A DNA stretch of 64,000 nucleotides from Micromonospora cremea (GCF_900143515.1 NZ_FSQT01000002.1:3721501-3785500); one strand, 5' to 3'; counted from the stretch's first letter, positions 32,570-41,160 are shown. A program made the numbers and translations. The notes: generated by a model from the letters alone, not told the origin.

Positions 32570-33820
32570 ATGGCACCTCGAACCCTCACCCGGGCGGCGG
32601 TGGCCGGCCTCGCCGCCGTCGCCCTCCTCGGCTCCGCGGCCTGCGGCAGTGGCTTCGACGACTCCTCCGGCGACGCCACCCAGTCCAGCGGCCCGGCCAG
32701 CCTGCAGATCCTGATCGGCTCCTCGGGCGAGGCCGAGACCAAGGCCGTCCAGGACGCCGCGGCGAAGTGGGCCGGCAGCTCCGGCAACACCGCCACGGTC
32801 ACCCCGGCGCAGGACCTCACCCAGCAGCTCGGCCAGGCCCTCGCCGGCGGCACCCCGCCGGACGTCTTCTACGTCGACGCGGCCCGGTTCGCCGACTACG
32901 CCAGCGTCGGCGCCCTGGAGCCGTACGGCGACAAGGTCAGCAACCCCAGCGACTTCTACGAGAGCCTGCGCACCGCCTTCACCTACGACGGCAAGCTCTA
33001 CTGCGCGCCCAAGGACTTCTCCACCCTGGCCCTGCAGATCAACACCGACCTGTGGGCCAAGGCCGGGCTGACCGACGCCGACGTGCCGACCAACTGGGAC
33101 CAGCTCACCGCGACCGCCCAGAAGATCAAGGCCAAGGGACAGGTCCCGCTGGCCCTCGGTGACACCCGCGACCGGATCGGCGCCTTCATGGTGCAGAACG
33201 GCGGCTGGCTGATGAGCAAGGACGGCAAGCAGGCCACCGCCGACACCCCGGAGAACCTGGCCGCCCTCCAGTACGTCAAGACCATGCTGACCACGGGCCT
33301 CGCCAAGTACCCGAAGCAGCTCGACGCCGGCTGGTCCGGTGAGGCGTTCGGCAAGGGCAAGGCCGTGATGACCATTGAGGGCAACTGGATCAAGGGCGCC
33401 CTCCAGAACGACTTCCCGAACATCAAGTACAAGGTCGTCCCGCTGCCGGCCGGCGCGAAGGGCCAGGGCACGCTCTCCTTCACCCAGTGCTGGGGCATCG
33501 CGGCCAAGAGCAAGTACAAGGACCAGGCGATCAAGTTCGTCGAGGCGATGACCAGCGGTGAGCAGCAGATGAGCTTCGCCAAGGCGTTCGGCGTGATGCC
33601 GTCCCGGCAGTCGGTGCGCGACCAGTACACCAGCGCCTTCCCGGCGGACAAGCCGTTCATCGACGGCGCCGCGTACGCCCAGGGCCCGGTGAACGCCCCG
33701 AAGATGGACAGCGTCCTGGTCGACCTGGACACCAGCCTGCAGGGCCTGACCAATGGTGACCCGAAGACGGTGCTGCAGAACTTCGACAAGAACGCGAAGG
33801 CGGCGCTCGGCGCCAGCTGA
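32570..33820 (+). CDS. Sugar ABC transporter substrate-binding lipoprotein
   Basis: A 416-residue family-1 extracellular solute-binding protein. Signal peptide with lipobox LGSAAC (lipidated Cys near residue 25). Binding-protein features: GGTPPDVFYVDAARFADYA, YDGKLYCAPKDFSTLALQIN, KAVMTIEGNWIKGAL and AAKSKYKDQAIKFVEAMTSG. ATG follows AGGAG. It is followed by two permease genes but no ATPase gene. Confidence 0.94.
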   Translation: MAPRTLTRAAVAGLAAVALLGSAACGSGFDDSSGDATQSSGPASLQILIGSSGEAETKAVQDAAAKWAGSSGNTATVTPAQDLTQQLGQALAGGTPPDVFYVDAARFADYASVGALEPYGDKVSNPSDFYESLRTAFTYDGKLYCAPKDFSTLALQINTDLWAKAGLTDADVPTNWDQLTATAQKIKAKGQVPLALGDTRDRIGAFMVQNGGWLMSKDGKQATADTPENLAALQYVKTMLTTGLAKYPKQLDAGWSGEAFGKGKAVMTIEGNWIKGALQNDFPNIKYKVVPLPAGAKGQGTLSFTQCWGIAAKSKYKDQAIKFVEAMTSGEQQMSFAKAFGVMPSRQSVRDQYTSAFPADKPFIDGAAYAQGPVNAPKMDSVLVDLDTSLQGLTNGDPKTVLQNFDKNAKAALGAS

Positions 33821-33827
33821 CCTGTTG

Positions 33828-33872
33828 GGAAGGGCCCCTTCTTATCGCCAGGCATCAACAAGGGGCCCTTCC
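33828..33872 (+). terminator. Hairpin between binding-protein and permease genes
   Basis: GGAAGGGCCCCTT (33828-33840) pairs with AAGGGGCCCTTCC (33860-33872), leaving a 19-nt loop. The arms belong to the same AAGGGGCCCTT motif family as 22260-22313, here in inverted arrangement. It may act as a partial terminator that makes binding-protein mRNA exceed permease mRNA. Confidence 0.6.
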
Positions 33873-33907
33873 TTTCACCGTCGGTCCGAGTGAGGGAGGG
33901 AGGGGAG

Positions 33908-35029
33908 ATGGCAACCGAAACACTGAGCGCCGTGGCCACCGCGTCCGGGGGGAGCCCCCGCCGGCGTCGGGGCGGCATCCGCAGCAACGAGAACGTCGCC
34001 GGCTGGCTCTTCGTCGCGCCGGTGATCGTCATTCTGGGGCTGTTCCTGCTGCTGCCGATCCTGATGGCGCTCTGGGTCAGCCTGACCGACTGGAACGGCC
34101 AGGGCAGCCCGTTCACCGGGGACGTTCCGTTCGTCGGCGCGCACAACTACACCCAGTTGTTCACCGAGGACGGGCTGGCCCGCCGCGACTTCATGACCAG
34201 CATCCGCAACAACATCTACTACGTGGCGATCGTGGTGCCGGCGCAGACCGTGCTCGCGCTCGGGCTGGCGCTGGTCGTCAACAACCGGATGCTGAAGGGC
34301 AAGAGCTTCTTCCGCAGCGCCTTCTACTTCCCCTCGGTCACCAGTTCGGTCGCGATCAGCGTGGTGTTCCTGTTCCTGTTCGCCAACTCCGGCGCGGTCA
34401 ACGCGTTGCTCAGCGTCCTCGGCATCGACGGCCCGGAGTGGTTCGCCGACTCGCGGGGCGTGCTGCACCTGCTGTTCGGCGCGGTCGGCGTCGACTCGCC
34501 CCCGGCGGCGCTGGCCGACGGCGGGCCGTTCGGGCTGAGCTGGTGGGACTGGCTGGCCGGACCCAGCGTGGCGATGATGTCGATCATCACGCTGGTGGTC
34601 TGGACCACCTCCGGCACCTTCATGCTGATGTTCCTGGCCGGCCTGCAGAACGTGCCGGTGGCGCTGGACGAGGCGAGCACCCTCGACGGCGCGTCCCGGT
34701 GGCAGCGGTTCCGTCACGTCACCCTGCCGCTGATCCGGCCCACCACCTTCCTGGTGCTCACCCTCGGCCTGATCGGCTCCTGGCAGGTCTTCGACCAGGT
34801 GTACGTGATGAGCCAGGGCGACCCGGCCAAGACCACACTCACCCCGGCCTACCTGTCGTACCGGACCGCCTTCCGGGACTTCGACTACGGCTCGGGCGCG
34901 GCGATCTCGTTCGTGCTGTTCCTGATCATCATCGTGCTCACGCTGATCCAGCGCCGGGCGCTGGCCGAGCGGGACACCGACCGGCCGCGACGCGGCTGGC
35001 GGCGCCGACGCGTACCGGAGAGGTCCTGA
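33908..35029 (+). CDS. Sugar ABC transporter permease (MalF type)
   Basis: A 373-residue permease with six main hydrophobic segments. N-terminal FVAPVIVILGLFLLLPILMA; ATPase-contacting EAA loop EASTLDGASRWQRFRHVTLP. A roughly 50-residue insert between segments (near EWFADSRGVLHLLFG, rich in Asp/Pro/Gly) is longer than in many family members. ATG 33908 follows GGGAGGGGAG. Confidence 0.92.
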   Translation: MATETLSAVATASGGSPRRRRGGIRSNENVAGWLFVAPVIVILGLFLLLPILMALWVSLTDWNGQGSPFTGDVPFVGAHNYTQLFTEDGLARRDFMTSIRNNIYYVAIVVPAQTVLALGLALVVNNRMLKGKSFFRSAFYFPSVTSSVAISVVFLFLFANSGAVNALLSVLGIDGPEWFADSRGVLHLLFGAVGVDSPPAALADGGPFGLSWWDWLAGPSVAMMSIITLVVWTTSGTFMLMFLAGLQNVPVALDEASTLDGASRWQRFRHVTLPLIRPTTFLVLTLGLIGSWQVFDQVYVMSQGDPAKTTLTPAYLSYRTAFRDFDYGSGAAISFVLFLIIIVLTLIQRRALAERDTDRPRRGWRRRRVPERS

Positions 35030-35030
35030 G

Positions 35031-35918
35031 ATGGCCGTGCTGACCGACCGCCCGGCGGCGGCGCCCGCGCGGCGCGACCAGCGCGCGGCCCGCACCCTGG
35101 CCACCCGCTTCCTGGGGTACGCGACGCTGATCTTCTTCGGGCTGGTGTTCCTCTACCCGTTCGTCATCCAGATCGGCAATTCACTCAAGACCGAGCCCGA
35201 CGCGGCGGCCAACCCGCTCTCGCCGTTCCCGGACCCGCTCACGCTGGCCGGCTTCGAGCGGATCTTCTCCGGTACCAACTTCCCGCTCTGGCTGGGCAAC
35301 TCCCTGCTGGTGACGGTGCTCGTCACGCTCGGCCGGGTGTTCTTCGACTCGCTCGCCGGATACGCGCTGGCCCGGCTGCGGTTCCGGGGACGCGGCGGGC
35401 TGTTCGCGGCGGTCATCGCGGTGATGGCGGTGCCCGGAGTGGTGCTGCTGATCCCGAAGTTCCTGGTGCTCAACCAGCTCGGCATCTACAACAGCTACGC
35501 GGGTCTGGTGGTGCCGCTGCTGGCCGACGCGGCAGGCGTGTTCATCATGAAGCAGTTCTTCGAGTCGATCCCGTTGAGCGTGGAGGAGGCCGCCCGGATC
35601 GACGGGGCGAGCATCTTCCGGACCTTCTGGTCGGTGGTGCTGCCGATGGCGAAACCGGCGCTGATCACCCTGACCATCCTGTCGTTCCAGGGCTCCTGGA
35701 ACGAGTTTCCGCACAGCCTCGTGTCGGTGCAGGACCCGGACCTGTTCACCCTGCCGCGTGGGTTGGCCGACCTGGTCAGCGGCTCGCTCGGCAAGGGCAC
35801 CCAGTATCCGCTCAAGCTGGGTGCGGCGCTGCTGGCCACCATCCCCGTCGCGATCATCTTCGTGCTGTTCCAGCGGTACTTCGTCCGGGATGCCAACGAC
35901 GGCTCGGACAAAGGCTGA
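35031..35918 (+). CDS. Sugar ABC transporter permease (MalG type)
   Basis: A 295-residue partner permease with the EAA loop EAARIDGASIFRTFWSVVLP and membrane segments LIFFGLVFLYPFVIQIG and VIAVMAVPGVVLLIP. It starts 1 nt after the preceding stop. No ATP-binding gene follows; in actinomycetes such importers commonly share a multi-sugar ATPase (MsiK type) encoded elsewhere, which is the likely situation here. Confidence 0.92.
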   Translation: MAVLTDRPAAAPARRDQRAARTLATRFLGYATLIFFGLVFLYPFVIQIGNSLKTEPDAAANPLSPFPDPLTLAGFERIFSGTNFPLWLGNSLLVTVLVTLGRVFFDSLAGYALARLRFRGRGGLFAAVIAVMAVPGVVLLIPKFLVLNQLGIYNSYAGLVVPLLADAAGVFIMKQFFESIPLSVEEAARIDGASIFRTFWSVVLPMAKPALITLTILSFQGSWNEFPHSLVSVQDPDLFTLPRGLADLVSGSLGKGTQYPLKLGAALLATIPVAIIFVLFQRYFVRDANDGSDKG

Positions 35919-35920
35919 CC

Positions 35921-35963
35921 GACCGGTGGGGCGGCTCCGACGGGCGGAGCCGCCACACCGGTC
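35921..35963. terminator. Strong bidirectional terminator hairpin
   Basis: GACCGGTG (35921-35928) and GGCGGCTCCG (35930-35939) pair with CGGAGCCGCC (35945-35954) and CACCGGTC (35956-35963), one mismatch between the two blocks, loop of 5 nt. It lies between convergent genes and includes part of the VOC gene stop codon region. Confidence 0.8.
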
Positions 35964-36342
35964 AGCTCTGCTGGAGGACGGACAGGATGTTGCCGGCCGG
36001 ATCGGTGAACCACGCGATCGCCGGCCCCTGCCCGCGCATGACCCCCTTCTCGTCCTGCGGCATCCCGTCGTAGCGGGCGAAGTCGACCCCCCGCGCGATC
36101 AGCTCGTCGACCGCCCGGTCGATGTCGTCGACCGGGAAGTTGAGCACCGTGTAGGTCGCGGGGACGTGGTCATCCTTCGGATAGACCAGGACGGGCCGAT
36201 CCCCGGCGATGTGCAGGGTCAGCAACCCGCCCATCGCGGCGTCCCGGGTGACCCGCAGGCCGAGCGTCTCGCCGTAGAACCGCTCGGCGCGCCCGGTGTC
36301 GTCCACCGAGAACCCGCTGAACGCCTTGGTGTCTGTGAACAC
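35962..36342 (-). CDS. VOC (glyoxalase/bleomycin resistance) family protein
   Basis: A 126-residue protein with the paired beta-alpha-beta-beta-beta units of the VOC fold: [25 protein letters not shown], then [20 protein letters not shown] and ending [14 protein letters not shown] with the typical metal-site Glu position replaced by Asn/Ile context. GTG start after GAGGAG. It lies 77 bp downstream of the ECF sigma gene on the same strand, so it may belong to that regulon. Confidence 0.85.
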   Translation of the reverse strand: MFTDTKAFSGFSVDDTGRAERFYGETLGLRVTRDAAMGGLLTLHIAGDRPVLVYPKDDHVPATYTVLNFPVDDIDRAVDELIARGVDFARYDGMPQDEKGVMRGQGPAIAWFTDPAGNILSVLQQS

Positions 36343-36419
36343 GGTGATCTCCTCGTTGTCGACGTACGAGGGGTGGACGATGTCGCCGGCCGGAACTCAT
36401 CGCCCGGCCGGCCTCATGG

Positions 36420-37394
36420 TCAGGGATCGAGACGGGCGGGCAGGCCGAAGCGCGCGAAGAGCCCCAGGTCGAGGTAGTGGGTGAGGCGAGCGATCCGGCC
36501 GTCGACGACCTCCGGCAGCTGGATCGAGAACGGCCGGTGCCCGCCCGCCGGGTCGGACCGGTACTGGGCCAGGGCCGGGCCGCCGTTGGCCGCCACCTGG
36601 ATGAGCCGGGAACCACGGCAGCCGGCCCCCGGCCCGGCCAGCCAGCGGCCGATGTCGTCCGCGCCGCGCAGCCACATCCGGTACGGCGGCATGCTCTGGA
36701 CGGCGTCGGCGCGCAGCAGGCCGACCAGGGCGTCGATGTCGTAGCGCTCGAAGACCTGCACGTAGCGGTCGAGCAGGTCGCGGTGCTCCCGATCCAGCGG
36801 CCGGCCCGGAGCGTCGCCGACCCGGTCGGCCAGCGTGGCCCGGGCCCGTTGCAGCGCGCTGTTGACCGCGGGCACGGTGGTGTCGAGCAGGCCGGCGACC
36901 TCCTCGGCCCGCCACCGCAGCACGTCCCGCAGGATCAGCACCGCACGCTGCCGGGCCGGCAGATGCTGGAGCGCGGCGACGAACGCCAACCGGACCGACT
37001 CCCGAACCACCGTCAGCTCGGCCGGATCGGCCGCCGTCGGCAGCACCGCCGCGTCCGGCGCGGGCCCCACCCAGCCGGTCTCGGGATCGCCCACCGCCGT
37101 GGCCACCGGCGACGAGGGATCGCCGAAGTCCATCGGCAGGGCCCGCCGTCGGCGACCCCGCAGCAGGTCCAGGCAGACGTTGGTGGCGATCCGGTAGAGC
37201 CAGGTGCGCGGGCTGGACCGGCCGTCGAAGCCGTCCCAGCCACGCCAGGCCCGCAGCAGCGTCTCCTGCACCGCGTCCTCGGCGTCGTACAGCGAGCCGA
37301 GCATCCGGTAGCAGTAGCCGGTCAGCTCGACCCGAAACTCCTCCAGCCGGCCATCCCCGGTCGGCGCCGTCACCGGCGCGGTCGCTGCGCTCAT
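36420..37394 (-). CDS. ECF sigma factor with C-terminal SnoaL-like domain
   Basis: A 324-residue sigma-70 family protein. Region 2: ELTGYCYRMLGSLYDAEDAV and RAWRGWDGFDGRSSPRTWLY; region 4: LPARQRAVLILRDVLRWRAE and VPAVNSALQRARA. After region 4 there is an extra domain of about 130 residues (LLDRYVQVFERYDIDALVGL ... PPYRMWLRGADDIGRWLAG) of the SnoaL/NTF2 type, as in the SigG/SigJ-like ECF groups that work without a classical anti-sigma factor. The ATG at 37394 is preceded at 6 nt by TACCGT. Confidence 0.92.
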   Translation of the reverse strand: MSAATAPVTAPTGDGRLEEFRVELTGYCYRMLGSLYDAEDAVQETLLRAWRGWDGFDGRSSPRTWLYRIATNVCLDLLRGRRRRALPMDFGDPSSPVATAVGDPETGWVGPAPDAAVLPTAADPAELTVVRESVRLAFVAALQHLPARQRAVLILRDVLRWRAEEVAGLLDTTVPAVNSALQRARATLADRVGDAPGRPLDREHRDLLDRYVQVFERYDIDALVGLLRADAVQSMPPYRMWLRGADDIGRWLAGPGAGCRGSRLIQVAANGGPALAQYRSDPAGGHRPFSIQLPEVVDGRIARLTHYLDLGLFARFGLPARLDP

Positions 37395-37400
37395 GGGCCG

Positions 37401-37406
37401 ACGGTA
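37401..37406 (-). promoter_or_regulatory. Probable -10 box of leaderless ECF sigma gene promoter
   Basis: On the minus strand TACCGT lies 6 nt before the ATG at 37394, with no SD. The same hexamer and spacing precede ftsK and the DUF2752 gene. Confidence 0.5.
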
Positions 37407-37489
37407 GGCGACCCGTCCGACATCGGCACCCGCGACGGCCCGGACGCGCCGCCCCGACCCGGCCCCGCGACTCCGGCCGGGATCGCGCG

Positions 37490-38086
37490 TCAGTCGCCGG
37501 GCTGGTCGTCCGCCGGCACCTTCTCGGCCGGGACGCCCACGTGCAGGCGCACCTGGGGCACCAGCATGTCGTCGACGTCCAGCGCGCGGGCCGCGCCGTC
37601 GGGCTCCCAGCCGGTGCTGGTCAGGAACTTCCGGGTCGCCTCGTCGCCCTCGAACGCCCAGGCCACGGCCCGACTGAGCCCGTCCTCCCGCCACAGGTCG
37701 ACCGTGGCGGCGAGCAGGCGGCTGCCGTGCCCACGCCGACCCCAGCGCGGCTCGACCAGCAGGTCGGTCACCGCGGCCACGTCCGGGCCGAGCGCCTCGG
37801 CCGGCTCGCCCGGGGCCAGCGCCTCGGCGTCGGCCGGGCCGGAGGCGGCGAACCCCACCAGATACGATTGCTCGGCCTGTTCGACGGCGACCAGCACCCG
37901 GTGCGCGCCCGAGGGCGGCTCCTGCACCGCGGCGCTCCACCGCCGGGCGAGGAACGCCTCGTCCAGGTTGTCGAGCACGTGCCGAGGCAGGATCCGGCGG
38001 TACGCGACCCGCCAGGTCGCGAGCTGAATGCGTGCGATCTCGCCGGCGTCCTCGGGACGCGCCGGGCGGACGTACCCGAGAGCCAT
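37490..38086 (-). CDS. GNAT-family N-acetyltransferase
   Basis: A 198-residue protein. GNAT core: VRPARPEDAGEIARIQLATW, then TDLLVEPRWGRRGHGSRLLA with the acetyl-CoA loop RWGRRGHGSRL, then GDEATRKFLTSTGWEPDG. Substrate unknown. A TAGGCT box lies 8 nt upstream of the ATG. It is divergent from the GT87 gene 36 bp away. Confidence 0.85.
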   Translation of the reverse strand: MALGYVRPARPEDAGEIARIQLATWRVAYRRILPRHVLDNLDEAFLARRWSAAVQEPPSGAHRVLVAVEQAEQSYLVGFAASGPADAEALAPGEPAEALGPDVAAVTDLLVEPRWGRRGHGSRLLAATVDLWREDGLSRAVAWAFEGDEATRKFLTSTGWEPDGAARALDVDDMLVPQVRLHVGVPAEKVPADDQPGD

Positions 38087-38121
38087 GGGACGGAAGCCTA
38101 CGCAGGGCCAGGGAGGCGACG

Positions 38122-39396
38122 GTGGCGCAGGGTGCCAACAGGACGGCCGCGCAGGTCGTCGGGGTGGTGGTGCTCGCCGCGGCGGTCACCGCGTTCCTCG
38201 CCGTCGCGGCCGTCCGGCACGGCTTCTTCGACCTAAAGGTCTACTACGGCGCGTTGACGTGGTGGGTGCACGACGGCGGCGAGATCTACGACTACCTCAA
38301 GCCGGGCACCCAGTACGGCTTCACCTATCCGCCCTTCGCGGCGATGGTCATGCTGCCGATGGCGTACCTGCCGTGGTCGGCCGCGATCGTGGTGAGCGTG
38401 CTGGCCAGCGTGGTCACCACCACGGTGCTGATCTGGTGGCTGGTCGACCCGATCGCCCGCCGGGCCGGCTGGACCCGGTGGTTCGCCCTCGCCGTGGCGC
38501 TCTGCCTGGCCGCCGCGTTCGAGCCGATACGGGAGACGGTCAACTTCGGCCAGGTCAACACGCTGCTGCTCTTCCTGGTCGCGGTGGACCTCCTGCGGCT
38601 GCTGCCCTCCGGTAACCGGTGGGCCGGGGTGGGCATCGGGTTGGCGACCGCGATCAAGCTGACCCCGGGCATCTTCATCGTCTACCTGCTGGTCACGGGG
38701 CGATGGCGGGCGGCGCTCACCGCCAGCGGCACCGCCGCCGGGGTGTCCCTGCTGGCCGGCGCGCTCTTCCCGGACGCCTCCCGGGAGTTCTGGACCGAGG
38801 CACTGTGGAACACCGGTCGGGTGGGCGAGCTGGCGTTCGTCTCCAACCAGTCGCTGCGCGGGGTGGTGGCCAGGCTCGACCCGGAGCACCCGAGCACCCT
38901 GCTCTGGCTGCTGCTGGTGCTCGGCACCCTGGCGCTCTGGGCCGGGCGGTCCCGGGCGGCCGTCGCGACGGGCGACGAGGCGACCGGCCTGGCGCTGACC
39001 GGTGCGGTGATGTGTCTGGTCAGCCCGGTCACCTGGGTGCACCACCTGGTCTGGCTGCTGCCCGCGCTGATCCTGCTGGTCGACAACGCGATGGCCGCGC
39101 CGGCCGGTAACCGGCGGCGGGTCCTGCTGGCCGCGGCGACCGTCGGGTACGCGCTGCTGATCAGCCGGACCGTCTGGTTCTGGGAGAAGGACTTCACCGG
39201 CGTCGACGGCTTCGTGGGGAGCAACGCCTACGTCTGGATCAGCCTGGCGCTGCTGGCCTTCCTGCCGATCCGCCGGTGGCTGGCGCCGGGCGGGTCAGTC
39301 GTCGAGGCGCCCGGCGTACCGCAGCTCGACCAGTCCGACGGGCGGGCTCCCACCGGCGAGCGGCACCTGGTAGGTCGACCGTTCACCGTCCGGTGA
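38122..39396 (+). CDS. GT87-family (DUF2029) membrane glycosyltransferase
   Basis: A 424-residue polytopic protein (about 10 hydrophobic segments) of the actinobacterial alpha-mannosyltransferase GT-C family. Landmarks: the acidic-loop region HGFFDLKVYYGALTWWVHDG, YGFTYPPFAAMVMLP, FGQVNTLLLFLVAVDLL, GLATAIKLTPGIFIVYLL, NQSLRGVVARL and SPVTWVHHLVWLLPALILL. Relatives use polyprenyl-phospho-mannose to extend cell-envelope glycans; the acceptor here is unknown. GTG 38122 follows AGGGAGG. The last 102 bp overlap the convergent GNAT gene. Confidence 0.88.
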   Translation: MAQGANRTAAQVVGVVVLAAAVTAFLAVAAVRHGFFDLKVYYGALTWWVHDGGEIYDYLKPGTQYGFTYPPFAAMVMLPMAYLPWSAAIVVSVLASVVTTTVLIWWLVDPIARRAGWTRWFALAVALCLAAAFEPIRETVNFGQVNTLLLFLVAVDLLRLLPSGNRWAGVGIGLATAIKLTPGIFIVYLLVTGRWRAALTASGTAAGVSLLAGALFPDASREFWTEALWNTGRVGELAFVSNQSLRGVVARLDPEHPSTLLWLLLVLGTLALWAGRSRAAVATGDEATGLALTGAVMCLVSPVTWVHHLVWLLPALILLVDNAMAAPAGNRRRVLLAAATVGYALLISRTVWFWEKDFTGVDGFVGSNAYVWISLALLAFLPIRRWLAPGGSVVEAPGVPQLDQSDGRAPTGERHLVGRPFTVR

Positions 39397-39846
39397 CAAC
39401 CCGGCCCGCTCGTAGAACCGGCGGGCCCGCCGATTCTCCGCCAGCACCCACAGCCGGTAGTCGGTCCAGCCCCGCTCGGTGAGCCCGGCTCGGGCGGCGG
39501 CCAGCAGCGCGGCGGCGGTGCCGTCGCCCCAGCACTCCGGCTCCACGTAGAGCGCCAGCACCTCGCCGACCGTCGGGTCCAGGTCGTCGCGGTCCTGGTT
39601 GCGGCGGTACGGCCCGAAGGTGGTGAAGCCAGCCACCAGCCCGTCCACCTCGCCGAGCAGGGTGGTGAACGGATGCTCGGGGTCGGCGGTGCCGATGTCG
39701 CGGCGGCGTTGCGCCCAGGCCAGCACGTTGAGCCGTCCGAGCACCTCGTCCGGCATGAAGCCGGCGTAGCCCGCCTGCCAGCCGTGCACGTGTACCCGGG
39801 CGACCGCCTCGGCGTCGTCCGGCTCCTCCCGGCGGATGGTCAGCAT
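39295..39846 (-). CDS. GNAT-family N-acetyltransferase
   Basis: A 183-residue GNAT protein: IRREEPDDAEAVARVHVHGW, then EVLALYVEPECWGDGTAAAL with an altered acetyl-CoA loop (ECWGDGTAAALL instead of Q/RxxGxG/A with Arg), then VLAENRRARRFYERAGL. The C-terminus overlaps the 3' end of the GT87 gene on the other strand by 102 bp. Both readings look genuine: each ends with family-like sequence before the last few residues. Confidence 0.83.
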   Translation of the reverse strand: MLTIRREEPDDAEAVARVHVHGWQAGYAGFMPDEVLGRLNVLAWAQRRRDIGTADPEHPFTTLLGEVDGLVAGFTTFGPYRRNQDRDDLDPTVGEVLALYVEPECWGDGTAAALLAAARAGLTERGWTDYRLWVLAENRRARRFYERAGLSPDGERSTYQVPLAGGSPPVGLVELRYAGRLDD

Positions 39847-39926
39847 TGCACCGTTCTATGCCCCGGCGACCGTCCGAGTCCAGCTTCCCGCACCGGCGTC
39901 GTACCGATGATTTAAGGTCGCCGACG

Positions 39927-41156
39927 ATGGCCGCACCGGAATCACTCTCGCTCGCCCAGGCCCGGCGGGTGGCGCTCGCCGCCCAGGGCTTCGCCGACCC
40001 GGCGCCGACCGGGGTGCCCACCCGGCGGCATCTGCGCCGGGTGCTCGACCGGGTCGGTCTGATCCAGATGGATTCGGTCAACGTGCTGCAACGCGCGCAC
40101 TACCTGCCGCTCTACAGCCGGCTCGGGCCCTATCCGACCACCCTGCTCGACCAGGCCGCCTACCGCCGCCCACGGGAGCTCTTCGAATACTGGGGCCACG
40201 AGGCGTCGCTGGTCCCGGTCGGGCTGCACCCGATGCTGCGCTGGCGGATGGCCCGGGCGCACAGCGAGTCCTGGGGTGGCATGCGGCGGATCGCCCAGGA
40301 GCAGCCGGAGCTGGTCGCCTGGGTGCGCGACGAGGTGGCGGCCCGTGGTCCGCTGACCGCCGCCGAGATCGAGCACGACGCCCCCCGGGAGACCGGCAAC
40401 TGGGGGTGGAACTGGTCGGCCGTGAAGCGCGCACTGGAATACCTGTTCTGGGCCGGCGAGGTGGCCGCCGCGGAGCGCACCACCTCCTTCGCCCGCCGCT
40501 ACGACCTGCCCGAGCGGGTGCTGCCCGCCGCCGTGCTGGCCGCGCCGACCCCGACCGACGCCGAGGCGTACCGCAGCCTGGTGGCCCTCGCCGCGCGGTC
40601 GCTCGGAGTGGCCGCCGAGCCGGAGCTGCGCGACTACTTCCGGCTGCCGCTGGCCGGTGCCCGCCAGGCCGTCGCGGAGCTGGCCGAGGCGGGTGAGCTG
40701 GTGCCGGTCACCGTGCCGGGCTGGCGGCAGCCGGCCTGGCTGCACGCGAGCGCCCGGCTGCCGCGCTGGGTCCGGGGCAACACGCTGGTCAGCCCGTTCG
40801 ACCCGCTGATCTGGGAGCGCGGCCGCACCGAACGGCTCTTCGACTTCACCTACCGGATCGAGATCTACGTCCCGGCGCCGCAGCGGGTGTACGGCTACTA
40901 CGTGCTGCCATTCCTGCAGGGCGACCGGTTCACCGCGCGGGTCGACCTGAAGGCCGACCGCAGGGCCGGGGTGCTGCTGGTGCCGGCCGCGTGGATCGAG
41001 CCCGGCGCCGACCCGGGGGAGACCGCGGTGGCGCTCGCCGGCGAGCTGTACCGGCTGGCCGGCTGGCTCGGGCTGGACGCGGTGGCGCCCCCCGCGGCCG
41101 GCGATCTGGCCGGTCCGCTCACCGCCGCGTTGGCCGGCGTGTCCGGTGTACCGTGA
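39927..41156 (+). CDS. YcaQ/AlkX-like winged-helix DNA glycosylase
   Basis: A 409-residue member of the HTH_42 (DUF1006) family, which includes E. coli YcaQ/AlkX and Streptomyces AlkZ, glycosylases that unhook interstrand DNA crosslinks. The catalytic QxD-type motif is present in GLIQMDSVNVLQRAHYLPLY. Other family features: ELFEYWGHEASLVP, WNWSAVKRALEYLFWAGEV, VSPFDPLIWERGRTERLFDF and YYVLPFLQGDRFTARVDLKADR. Having QxD rather than QxQ places it with the YcaQ-like rather than AlkZ-like branch. ATG 39927. Confidence 0.85.
   Translation: MAAPESLSLAQARRVALAAQGFADPAPTGVPTRRHLRRVLDRVGLIQMDSVNVLQRAHYLPLYSRLGPYPTTLLDQAAYRRPRELFEYWGHEASLVPVGLHPMLRWRMARAHSESWGGMRRIAQEQPELVAWVRDEVAARGPLTAAEIEHDAPRETGNWGWNWSAVKRALEYLFWAGEVAAAERTTSFARRYDLPERVLPAAVLAAPTPTDAEAYRSLVALAARSLGVAAEPELRDYFRLPLAGARQAVAELAEAGELVPVTVPGWRQPAWLHASARLPRWVRGNTLVSPFDPLIWERGRTERLFDFTYRIEIYVPAPQRVYGYYVLPFLQGDRFTARVDLKADRRAGVLLVPAAWIEPGADPGETAVALAGELYRLAGWLGLDAVAPPAAGDLAGPLTAALAGVSGVP
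41149..41154 (+). promoter_or_regulatory. Probable -10 box of leaderless DUF2752 gene promoter
   Basis: TACCGT lies 6 nt before the GTG at 41161 and overlaps the end of the preceding glycosylase gene. No SD. Confidence 0.45.
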
Positions 41157-41160
41157 GCGC

